A stretch of 64,000 bases of DNA from Larkinella sp965227735 (GTDB lineage: Bacteria > Bacteroidota > Bacteroidia > Cytophagales > Spirosomataceae), in the NCBI RefSeq assembly GCF_965227735.1, contig NZ_OZ245776.1, positions 992,001 through 1,056,000 of the forward strand, written 5' to 3'. Shown piece by piece: positions 33,851-43,600 of this stretch. Positions within the stretch are counted from its first letter, which is position 1, and every line of letters starts with the position of its first letter. Position numbers and translations under genes: made by a program. Under the pieces are notes generated by a model. The model was not told the DNA's origin, ran no database searches, and was given only the letters and a program-made list of their open reading frames with translations.

Positions 33851-34689
33851 TGACACTCGTTTTACGTTCCCTTTTCGTTTTCTCCTTCATTCTGGCTCCC
33901 ATATTGGCAACGGCCCAGCTTCTGCCCGAAAAATTAACCGGTTATCTCCAAAAATTACCGGCTCAGGCTCGGGTGAACGTAGCCTTTGAATCGTTGGTCG
34001 ACGGCACCCAATTCGTTCAGCGACCCGACGAACTGGTTCCCTCGGCCAGCGTCATCAAGATTCCGATTCTGATTGAAACGATGGAGCAGGTAAAAGCCGG
34101 AAAGTTCGACCTCGAAAAAATTCATGTGCTGCTGGCGTCGGAAAAAACCGGCGGTTCGGGTGTTTTGCAAACCTATCCCGACGAAAGCAAGATCACTAAC
34201 CTGGAGGTCCTGACCCTGATGATGACCCGCAGCGACAATTCTGCCACCAACATTCTGATCCGGGAACTGGGCATGGACAACATCAACCGCCGAATGCAAA
34301 CGCTGGGCCTTACGCAGAGCCGCCTGAACCGCGTGATGATGGACACCCTGGCCGCCAAACAAGGCCGGGAAAACCGGGTAACGGCCCGCGAGATGAACCT
34401 GCTGCTGAAGAAAATTTACCGCAACGAAGTAGCAACACCGGCCCTCTGCGCCCAGATGATCGACATTTTGAAGCGCAACGCCGACCAGACCACGTTCCGG
34501 CTGTTTCTGCCCCCGTCGGCCGTCATTGCCCACAAAACCGGGGAGCTTACCTACGTTCGGGGAGATGCCGGTATTTTTTACGTCACCAAACCCTTTCTAT
34601 TGTCGGTTTTTGTGCAGGGAACCACCACCCCGGAAGCCGAAAAAATCATTGGCGAAATCGCTGCCATTTGCTACAACCAGTATCTGTAA
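33850..34689 (+). CDS. Class A beta-lactamase-like serine hydrolase, exported
   Basis: 279 residues with a signal peptide (TLVLRSLFVFSFILAPILATA, before QLLP). The serine hydrolase motifs are in place: Ser67-x-x-Lys70 in SASVIKIP, Ser-Asp-Asn at 128-130 in MTRSDNSATN, Glu174 in QGRENRVTARE and Lys229-Thr-Gly in AHKTGEL. The Glu region is not the ExxLN of typical class A penicillinases, so it may be an ancient serine hydrolase with peptidase activity rather than a resistance enzyme. The start codon overlaps the previous stop, and SMUG2 starts right after it, so three genes form one operon. Confidence 0.88.
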   Translation: MTLVLRSLFVFSFILAPILATAQLLPEKLTGYLQKLPAQARVNVAFESLVDGTQFVQRPDELVPSASVIKIPILIETMEQVKAGKFDLEKIHVLLASEKTGGSGVLQTYPDESKITNLEVLTLMMTRSDNSATNILIRELGMDNINRRMQTLGLTQSRLNRVMMDTLAAKQGRENRVTAREMNLLLKKIYRNEVATPALCAQMIDILKRNADQTTFRLFLPPSAVIAHKTGELTYVRGDAGIFYVTKPFLLSVFVQGTTTPEAEKIIGEIAAICYNQYL

Positions 34690-34690
34690 A

Positions 34691-35383
34691 ATGGAAACCT
34701 TTGCCGACCGCGCGATTGCCTACTACCTGGGTTTGAAGGAGCCGGAAAACCTCCCGCCCGGGGTTAGTGCGCTCAATCCATACCGGCAACCGGAAGTACA
34801 AGCTATTGTCAATCAGTTTTTTACCATCTATTTCTCGGACAACGCCCCCCGGGTATACATCCTGGGCATCAATCCGGGCCGCTTTGGTGCGGGGGTAACG
34901 GGCATTTCATTCACCACACCCCAAAACCTCCAAAAATACTGCGGAATCGACAACGATCTGCCGCCTTCGCCGGAACTTTCGAGTCGGTTTATTTACCAGA
35001 TTGTCGAAGCCTTCGGCGGAGCAAAAGCGTTTTACGGGCAGTTTTTCCTGACGTCTCTCTATCCGTTAGCGTTGGTAAAAGACGGGAAAAACTACAATTT
35101 TTACGACGATAAAGCGACAACAGCAACCCTCTGGCCCGCCATTGCCGATACCGTCCGAACGCAACTTTTATTCGACCAATCCGGTCAGGAGAAAAACCGG
35201 CGGGTGGCGGTTTGTCTGGGGCGAAAAAATGAAGCATTCTTTCAAAAACTCAACAAAGAGCACCGGTTTTTCGACCGAATCGTAACCCTCGATCACCCAC
35301 GCTACATTTTGCAATACCGCAGCCGGGACATCGAATCGTATGTCGATCAGTACGTGCGCACACTGGCCGATTGCCTTTCGTAA
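34691..35383 (+). CDS. SMUG2-type uracil-DNA glycosylase family protein
   Basis: 230 residues starting at ATG 34691, one base after the stop of the preceding gene. The family motif 1 GINPGRFGAGVTGISFTTP (59-77) and the second loop VTLDHPRYILQYRS near residue 207 are those of SMUG2 glycosylases, a branch described in Bacteroidota that removes uracil and related bases. The open frame upstream to 34526 overlaps the serine hydrolase and is not part of the protein. It is the third gene of a transcript that begins with the hydroxyacid dehydrogenase. Confidence 0.88.
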   Translation: METFADRAIAYYLGLKEPENLPPGVSALNPYRQPEVQAIVNQFFTIYFSDNAPRVYILGINPGRFGAGVTGISFTTPQNLQKYCGIDNDLPPSPELSSRFIYQIVEAFGGAKAFYGQFFLTSLYPLALVKDGKNYNFYDDKATTATLWPAIADTVRTQLLFDQSGQEKNRRVAVCLGRKNEAFFQKLNKEHRFFDRIVTLDHPRYILQYRSRDIESYVDQYVRTLADCLS

Positions 35384-35484
35384 AAAAAGGAGAGCCGGAA
35401 TACGCATCAATGGACATCTTTTTCTATCTTTCAAACGGCTAGTTTTTTGACTATCAATCCCCAACCATTCCTTCCTTTTTCTAC

Positions 35485-36021
35485 ATGAAGCAATACTACT
35501 ATCTGGAGGGCAACCAGCAACTCGGCCCGTTTACCCTGGAAGAACTACGGTCGAAGCCCCTCAAACCGGACACCAAAGTCTGGACGCAGGGTTTGCCCGA
35601 CTGGGTTGCGGCCCAAACCGTTCCCGAAATCAACGAATGGCTTTCCCGCCCACAGGCACCCCCGGTTTACCCGGTTCAACCCCCAACGCCAAACCCACCG
35701 GCGTATCAGCCTTTTCAGGAGTCCTACACGCCAAACCAGCCGTTGTCGGCAGGCATGGGCAACCGGCCCAAAACCTGGCTGGTGGAGTCCATTCTGGTCA
35801 CGCTTTTCTGCTGTCTGCCCTTTGGCATCGCCGGCATCGTCAATGCCTCCAATGTTGAAACCCGTTACAGCAACGGTGATTTTGCCGGGGCGCAACGCGC
35901 TTCCAACGAAGCGGCCAAGTGGACCAAAGTGAGTTTTTTTGTGTCCATAGGCTTTTGGGTACTGTACCTGGCCGCCATCTTCATCGGTATTCTCAGTGGG
36001 GTCTCTAACTCGTTTTTTTAA
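35485..36021 (+). CDS. GYF_2 / CD225-like membrane protein
   Basis: 178 residues. The first 60 are a GYF_2 domain (KQYYYLEGNQQLGPFTLEEL, VWTQGLPDWVAAQTV). A Pro-rich linker (PPVYPVQPPTPNPPAYQPFQ) leads to a CD225/dispanin-like pair of membrane segments (WLVESILVTLFCCLPFGIAGIVNASNVETRYSNGDFAGAQRASNEAAKWTKVSFF pattern and FVSIGFWVLYLAAIFIGIL). Function in bacteria is unknown. The next gene starts inside its 3' end (GTG 35996), so the two are translationally coupled. Confidence 0.88.
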   Translation: MKQYYYLEGNQQLGPFTLEELRSKPLKPDTKVWTQGLPDWVAAQTVPEINEWLSRPQAPPVYPVQPPTPNPPAYQPFQESYTPNQPLSAGMGNRPKTWLVESILVTLFCCLPFGIAGIVNASNVETRYSNGDFAGAQRASNEAAKWTKVSFFVSIGFWVLYLAAIFIGILSGVSNSFF

Positions 36022-36388
36022 CCGATCCGGACCGGCTATCCTCCTGTTTTTGCTAATTGGCATGGCGGGGTTCTACTTCCGGTTCGATCCGGCGCGGGTG
36101 TCGTTTTTCCCGCCCTGCCCCTTCCGGTTTCTGACGGGTCTGGAGTGTCCGGGATGCGGTTCGCAACGCTGTCTCCACCAGTTGATGCACGGCAACCTTC
36201 GGCAGGCTTATCACCACAATCCGCTGCTGGTTGCATCACTCCCCTACGTTCTAACGGGGCTGGTGCTGGAATACACACCTTTGCGGAAAAGCCAGGCCGG
36301 TTTTCACAAGCGGTTCTACGGCAAAACCGCCAGCCTGATTGTGCTGGGAATCGTGCTTGTTTACTGGATCGGAAGAAATGTGATCTGA
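35996..36388 (+). CDS. DUF2752 membrane protein
   Basis: 130 residues beginning at GTG 35996, overlapping the end of the CD225-like gene by 26 bases. A first helix (AILLFLLIGMAGFYF) is followed by the hallmark FLTGLECPGCGSQRCLHQLMHGNL (Cys pair and Gly), then LLVASLPYVLTGLVLEY. DUF2752 proteins are small membrane proteins of unknown function, commonly found beside CD225-like proteins in Bacteroidota. A second ATG at 36062 would remove the first helix, so the GTG is preferred. Confidence 0.85.
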   Translation: MGSLTRFFNRSGPAILLFLLIGMAGFYFRFDPARVSFFPPCPFRFLTGLECPGCGSQRCLHQLMHGNLRQAYHHNPLLVASLPYVLTGLVLEYTPLRKSQAGFHKRFYGKTASLIVLGIVLVYWIGRNVI

Positions 36389-37540
36389 CTAAAACGCTTC
36401 CCCCAGCGAGATGTAGAAACCGGTGCCTTCGCGGGTGACGCCCAGATCAGCCCGCAGGAAAACGTCTTTTTTCTGGAAGAACAAAAACCGGACACCCCCA
36501 CCCGCAGCCCACCGGACCTGATCAACCTGTAACGAGCGCAGGGTGGGCGAAACCGTCCCTAAACCGGCAAATACCGTTGCACCCCAGCGTTTGCTGAAGC
36601 CGAACGGAAGCCAGCGCACCTCGGCCTGCCCCGCCAGCACATTTTTGTCGCGGTAACGCCCCAGGTAATAACCGCGCATGAGCGATTCGCCACCAATCAA
36701 ACCCAGGTTGTTGAACGGAATATCGCCGGTCATGAACGTACCGGCCATTTGTAGGGCCAGCACCCGGTTGGGTCGGCCCAATGGCCGGAACAGGCGGCTG
36801 TCGAGCACGACACTGCGGTATTTGAAATCACTGCCGAAACCGGGTTGGTACCACAAAATACCCGTTTCCAAAAATTTCCCTTTCCGAACATTCAGCACAT
36901 TTTTCCGGTCGTCGTACACCACGGCCGCACCCAATCCCATCGTGGTAGAGCCTTCATGTCCCAGTGGTAATTCAAAGTTGGGCTTGTTTTCGGTTTCGAA
37001 CGAAACGCGTCCAATGTTCTGAAAATCGGCTTCTGCACCGGCATACCAGTTGTTTTTGACCTGCCGAAGAATCCGTTGGCGAATCTGGACATAATTGGAA
37101 TTGACCAGCACCGGATTGCCCGACGAGGTGGATGGCCCAATGCCGTAATAGAGCAGCGGAAATTGTTGATAACGCGCCCTTCCCAGAAAAAAATACCGGT
37201 TTTTGTTGGTATAAGCCGCATTTTCGAGCAAAGCACCAAACTGTCCCCGGAATGTAACGAAGGTATATAGAACGATCTCGCTGAGCCGGTTGACGACAGT
37301 GTCTTTTTTGGCGTAGAACAACGAAAACGTCCGGATGCCCACTTCGACGCTCGTTTCAGGGGCAAAACCGGCGGTAGGAAAAATCAGTAATTTTGACGTG
37401 GCGGCCGAAGAGGTATCGTTCAGGACCCGTTTTACATACCGAACAAGCGACCCCTGCGCCCAGGCGGAAGAAACCGTTAAACCAAAAAACAATACCAGTA
37501 AACTACTTTTCAGGTGGATTCCCATCGTTCGTTTTTGCAT
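36389..37540 (-). CDS. BamA/TamA family outer-membrane protein
   Basis: 383 residues with a signal peptide (MGIHLKSSLLVLFFGLTVSSAWA, before QGS). The ATG may be 37540 or 37525 (six codons later). The mature part is a 16-strand barrel of the Omp85 surface-antigen type: GLIGGESLMRGYYLGRYRDKN (the conserved VRGY/F-like motif of the family, seen as MRGYYLGRYRD), LAGQAEVRWLPF and ending GFYISLGEAF. The N-terminal POTRA repeats of true BamA are missing, so it is a short member. Role unclear: it may be a lipoprotein or phospholipid transporter of the patatin-less type. It is downstream of and on the same strand as sprA. Confidence 0.85.
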   Translation of the reverse strand: MQKRTMGIHLKSSLLVLFFGLTVSSAWAQGSLVRYVKRVLNDTSSAATSKLLIFPTAGFAPETSVEVGIRTFSLFYAKKDTVVNRLSEIVLYTFVTFRGQFGALLENAAYTNKNRYFFLGRARYQQFPLLYYGIGPSTSSGNPVLVNSNYVQIRQRILRQVKNNWYAGAEADFQNIGRVSFETENKPNFELPLGHEGSTTMGLGAAVVYDDRKNVLNVRKGKFLETGILWYQPGFGSDFKYRSVVLDSRLFRPLGRPNRVLALQMAGTFMTGDIPFNNLGLIGGESLMRGYYLGRYRDKNVLAGQAEVRWLPFGFSKRWGATVFAGLGTVSPTLRSLQVDQVRWAAGGGVRFLFFQKKDVFLRADLGVTREGTGFYISLGEAF

Positions 37541-37624
37541 TCACCTCTTATAACTGGAAAAACCGCCAGAATGATTGAGCGGTTCCAGCCGGAAAACCGA
37601 TTGGCCCGAACGAACCGGTTTATT

Positions 37625-40600
37625 TTACTCCGCCAGATTGAAGCGAATCTGAACCCCACCCGCCGTGGTGGCCCGCCGGAACGAGTTGGAAACCAGCGGG
37701 TCATTGAACGTCCGGTCGAAATAAACCTGAACGTTCAACCGGCGATTGACGACGTAGCTCACCTGTGGCCGCAACTGGAAGTTGACGTTTCCGGCGGTAA
37801 TAATTTGCTCGCCAACGCCATTTTCATTTTGGGCAGTATCGTCAAATTTCCGTTGAACGGTTCGCGTGTCGCGGAAGGTCAGGTTGCAGTTGAAAGTCAG
37901 ATCGTTTTTCAGCCGTTGGTAGGCCCCGTTGATTTTAAAGGGAATCCGGAAATTCGTCTTCGTGAAACCAAACCGGAACGTGATGTCCTTATTGCTGAGT
38001 TCGGCGACCTGCGCATTGGACAGGTTGAGGGCAACGCTGCGATCCTGGTTGTATTCCAGCCCCCCGCTGATTTTGCTCTGCGTCCGGAAGGTCACGCCCA
38101 GCAAAGGCGAAAACCGCTCGGTCATGGTGATGGTGCTCATCACAAAAATCGGAACAAACTGGTTTTGCTCGTTGAACAGCGTGGCCAGCGGGTAGTTCAT
38201 CACGGCCAGATTCACGTAAGCCGCTTCGTAGTCGAGCGAAGAGGTAAAGTTGCCGACGCTGTAGGTCGAGTTGTAACTGTGCGTTAAGGTGAAGGCACTG
38301 AACAGTTTGCGGAACGGTTTCAGTTGCGACAAACCGTTGTAATCGACCCGCCAGTTGGGCAGCGGAAACCGCAGAAACGGATTGATTTTCACCGTATTGG
38401 GATCTTTTCCGCTGTATGCCGCGAAGAACGCGGGAATCAGCACGTCCTGTGAGGTCAGGTTGTATTCGCCAGTACTCCCCACGGGTCGGTTCAGCATCAG
38501 GCGGTTCAGAATGATCTTGCGGTATTCGGCAAACCGATCGAAGATTGGCGAGGAATTGTCGCTGTTGAGCTTGGTAAACGCCGTTTTGAACGACAGGAAC
38601 GACATGCTGAACTGCCCGTTGCGGTACGGACTCAGGCTCGTAAAGGAACCGCCGGTGGTGTCGACCCGGTAGACTTCCTGGTAGCTATCCTGGCGGGTCA
38701 GCCGGGCTTCGACCGTAATGCGAAAATCCTTGAAGGGTTCCAGCGTCGTGCGGGCGTCGAACTTCTTGCCGAGCGTTTGCGTAAACGGCTGATTCAACAC
38801 CGTGCTTTTGGATAACCAGCCCCGTTCGGCAGATTTCCGGTGAATGTTCCGATCCTGACTTCCCAGCACGAACGGCAATCCGGGGGCGTTTTCGCGCGAA
38901 AGACCGAAGAACCGGGGCGTCGGCAGGAAGCCCGGCAGCAGCGTCGATTCCTGCACCGTGTAGTTGAAATTAATGCCCCGAATCGTCAGCAACGTTCGCA
39001 CAAAACTCTTCAACACCCGGCTTTCCGTGCGCTGAATATCCTCGATATCACCGGGGTTTCGCGTGAAGTTTTTGCGGGGAACCGACGGCGTGTTGGCAAA
39101 CCGCAACGACTTGATTTTGTTGTATAACCGGATGAAATCCACCCGCCCCTGAACACCCCACTCCCGGTTGTTGCGGATGGTGTTTCCAAACGGCACATTC
39201 AGCGTATCGGTAATGCCGAACGAGTTGGCCTGAAACTGGTAGCCCACGTTGTAGGTCAGATCGGCGGCAATCCAGTCGAGCAACGGCAGCTTGTCCAGCG
39301 GCATCCGGTAGGTGGCCCGGATGTTCTGCTCGTAGTTTTTCGTCCGGCCAAACCGCCGGGCGTTGGCCCAGACCGAGTCGACTTTGGCCTGCGTGTTCAG
39401 ATCCCCGGCGGGTTCGTCGATGATGGCGTTGGAACGGGCGTTGTAGGTTAAAATCAAGTTTTTGGTCAGGTTCCACTGCAAATCGTAGTACCGGTTGAAC
39501 CAGAAATACTTTTCAAACTGTGGAACCATGCCCTCGGTTGTGAGTTCGGAATTGCGGAGCTGGGTTTTGATAAAACTCCGGTCCACCTCACCCCGAACGG
39601 CCACCTGTGTCGGCAGCAACGTCAGGTTGAAATCACGCAGCCAGCGCAGATACGGGCGTTCCAGCGACTGAAACCGTTTAAACGGTTCGAACGGTTTCGG
39701 CTGGGCACTGTAGACGTAGGCAATGCCTCCGCGCGTTTGTTTTTGAATGAATTGCTCGGTCAGAATATTCGTCCGGGTCGCTTCGTTGAATGCATACGTA
39801 AACGACAGGTTTTCAACGTCATAGAAATGACTTTTGGCATTCGGATTGGTTTTCACCTTCCGGAAATTCGACAGATTGATTCCGCGCCGGATGGAACGGT
39901 CTTCGACCAGCCTGCGGTATCGATCCCGGTCATTTTCATTCAGCGTCGATAGGGTGGTTTCCAGTGGCGTATCGGGGTCGAGCGGATCGAAATGCGGCTG
40001 AATCAGCCGCTGGTCGTAATTGACATACAGGGGAATCTTCAAACCCCATTTTTCGGGCAACAGTTTATCGACCGCAATCTGCGACTGAACCCCGTATTCG
40101 GTGGAGGTTTCCCGCGACCGTTCCGAAATCCGCTGCTGGACACCGCCGAATCCAAACGTCGTTATTTTCCCCGAGGCCGTAACGGTGGCCACGTCCGCGA
40201 GCTTGGCATTGAGCACCCCAACGGCAGCCCGGCCAGCCGTCTGGTCGAAGCCGTTGGCGCGTAATTCATTCACCCAGATGGTAAAACTTTTCGCCTGCTC
40301 ATCGGCCGACTTCGGATTACGGACGCCAATCATGATGATCTGCACCGCGCTCAAATCCGGGTTTCCGACCACGGTCAGTTTATACCGCCCGTCGAGGCTG
40401 TTCATCGTAAACGGTTGGGCCGATGTTCGCGTAAACTGGCGGTTTTTCTCCGCCTTGAGGTTAATCAGTTCATCGATGGAAATATCGAGGTCGTTGGCTA
40501 CCGGCCACACCACATCGTCAGGTTGGCTACCGTCGGGGGTTGAGACCAGATTGGGAATCTCGATTTCGTAGTAGTTATCCGTAAAATCGGTTCCAAGCCG

Positions 40601-43600
40601 AACGAAAGCCGATACCTGGCCATTTTCGTTCTGCTCATTGTGCATGTGAATGAACATCTTCAGCCGCTCCCGAAACAATAGGTCGAGGTTCGTATTTTTG
40701 AAAGCCGCCCGCGAGTCACCATCCCGCAGGTTGGTCACGCTCAGGCTCATCGACTGTTCGTTGAGTTCCACCTGGTTGATCTGCGTAAAATCGCGGTCGC
40801 GCTGAAAACCGGGAGGTACGCGGTAAATGTACTTGTTGTTACCGGGGGCGCTGTTCTCCTCCACGTTTACGGCGCTCACTTTGAACTGCGCATCGTAGGG
40901 TTCCGGCACCTCCTGCAAACCGCGCACCGACAGGTCGCCCGTATACTTCCGGTATTGGTTGGACGTCATCTGCAACTGCGCAAACCGCAACACCACCGGT
41001 TCTTCAAATTCCGTCAGGTACATCCGCGCAAACCGCACCGATTTAAACCCGTTGATGTTCCCAACTTTTTTGGGATTATCCCGTACCGGAATCCGGAACA
41101 GATACCAGGTCACCGGTCGGCCGGCCTTGGTTTGCACCTCTACTTTATCGACAATGTAGCCCCGGCCCACCGCCAGTTGCCCCGGTTTCAAGTCGATTTC
41201 GTATTCGTAATAGGCTTCGTTGTCGTTGATGGTGTTGTCGGAATTCAGGTCCTCGATGTCCGGCAATGTGGTCGAAGCGGGCGTTACTAACTGGTTGCGG
41301 TCCTGCGATTCGGGCGAGTTGTTCTCCATGCCCATATACTGTTTGTACCGACTGACAATATGCCGGACCGAATCGGCGCGTTGGCCGTAATAGAAAATAA
41401 AGTCATCGTTGGCGGGGTCGCTCAACAGCCGTTCGCGGGCAGCGGCATTGAGCCGGGGTGAAACCTGATCGATGTAACTTTTGAAATACGCATTCTCGTC
41501 CTGGTTGCTCAACCCGTCGAGACCGATGTCCTGTTGCGAGCGCGTGACGTTATCGAAAGCCTGGGTCACAAACTGCGAGCGCGTCACCCGCCCCCAGGCC
41601 GTCGAATCTGGTGAGAGTCCGTTCGGAACCGCCAGCCCATTTTCAAAATTATACCGCCCGTCCTTGATCACGTCTTCCGACATATCACCCAGGTTGAAGA
41701 CCAGCTTTCCGCCAGTGCGGTTGGCTTTGTTTTCAAAACCGTCGTGAACCGTGGCGAAGGTCGAATCCGTAGCACCCACGAAAGGGTCCATCAGCCAGAA
41801 ATCGATGTTTTCGATGTTGGCGTTGTCAAAGTCGGCATCGGATGTGATGGCCCGCATCACCGATCCAAAATTCTTTTTGGGGTCACCGGCCAGGCGTCCG
41901 TCGGCGGCCAGGTTCGGGTTAAAGTTGTACATCCCGCGTTCCCGGGGGAAGTAGGCTACGTCCAGAATGTTCTCCGGCAGGTTGACCAGCCGCACCGAGC
42001 GCCCCGGAAACAGTTCATTGGAAAGGAAAAACTGTTCGTAAACATTCCTTAAATCGTTCTCGGTCAGGTTACTCTGGGGTGCCCGTCCCCCTCCCACCGT
42101 GTTGGCGGTGCTGAAGGTATTGTCGACGGTATAAACCGAAATCCGGGCGCGGTTGTAGGCATAGGCCAGGGGTTCGGCAAATGTGCCCTGCGGAAAAGCC
42201 CGCTCCGGCGTCGTCGGCGTCGATCCCAGCCGCCAGCGCGTGGGTTGGCGGGTGAGGTCGTAGAGCGTGCGGGCGGCTTCAAAATCATCGATGAACGCGT
42301 TGTTGTTCACGCGCGGAGCCACCCCCGGAAACAACTGGGCCACTTCACCCTGAAAAGCAATGTTCGACAGCTCCTTGGTCTGAATCAGTGGCAGTCCATC
42401 CAGCATCCGGGTCAAAAACCGCGAGTCTTTCCGAATCATGGCGTCGAATCCCAGAATGGTGTTGTTCACCGGCTCATTGCCGATGGCCACGCGCGTCAGA
42501 AAACCGGCGGGGGTCTCCCGCATGTTCATGGCGGTCATCCCGATGTTCACTTCGGGGCTCAGTTTATAATCCAGCCGCGTTCCGATCAGTCGCCGAATCT
42601 GGTTCTGGAACAGATCGGGGCGCTCATACCGCACTTTGATTTCCTGACCCGAATTCATCAGGCTTTCGTTCAGAAACCGTACCCGGCCAATCTGCGACTC
42701 CACCACAAAGTCGGTTCCGGGCGATAAAGGCACGCCACCCGCCGTCACCTGCACCGATTTTTCATCGACGCCATAAGGCAACGTCACTTCCCCGCCCGTC
42801 GACGATTGGTAACTGCCTTTCAGGAAAAATTTGTTTTTCCCCGCCACCTGTTGCGCATCCACCAGGGTGGTTCGGTATAGTTCGTTGTAAACGTACTTGG
42901 CTTTGAGGGCATCGTCAGTCCCAAACTTGTTGGCCAGATACGACCCAAAGGGTTCCAGCACCGGAAAGATTACCCGGCCATAGCGGCTGTCGACCGTGAC
43001 GCCTTCGACAAAGTCAAAATTACCGTCCCGCTGCGGATCAAGCTGGGCGTTCACCTGGTCCATGTTGAAGACCTGCACCAGCGGGATGTCCTTGATGGTT
43101 CCCGGCCCTTCCTGCAAATTGGGGTTGTCGATCCCGGTCAGGTCATCTTTATAAATAATCCGCAACTGGAAGTTCTGCTTGTTGATCTGTGAGGTGTTGA
43201 GCGAATAAATGTTTTTCATCATCAGATTCCACATCGGCAACTGGGTGTTGTTGCGGATCGTCGATGATTTCAACAGCTTCAGAATCAGCACTTCATTATC
43301 CTGCCGGTTCTGGTAATCTTCGGTCAATTCCCCCACCTGGTATTTCCGGCCGCGGTAGGTATATTCGTAGGAAACCGCCAGCACTTCGTCGTTGCGCAGG
43401 GGCGTCACCAGCGAAATATACCCCAGTTCCGGCTGAAACTTGTACTCGGTTTCGGTCAGGCGTTTGGCCCCCCGCAGCAATTCGTAGTCGACACCCTTGG
43501 CAAAACCAAAGGTGCCGTCCAGCAAAAAGTTCACCTGATCCACCTGCCGGATGCCGTTGTTCGCTCTCAATCGGGCAAATAAGCCGTTTCCGGCGGTGTT

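Noticed and set aside
32834..33856. 340-codon open frame antisense to the hydroxyacid dehydrogenase
   Set aside because: The dehydrogenase has all catalytic residues. The antisense frame is a shadow of its codon bias.
33850..34689. Serine hydrolase as an antibiotic-resistance beta-lactamase
   Set aside because: SxxK, SDN and KTG are present, but the Glu region differs from the ExxLN of penicillinases and the operon context is not resistance-related. I kept the broader family call.
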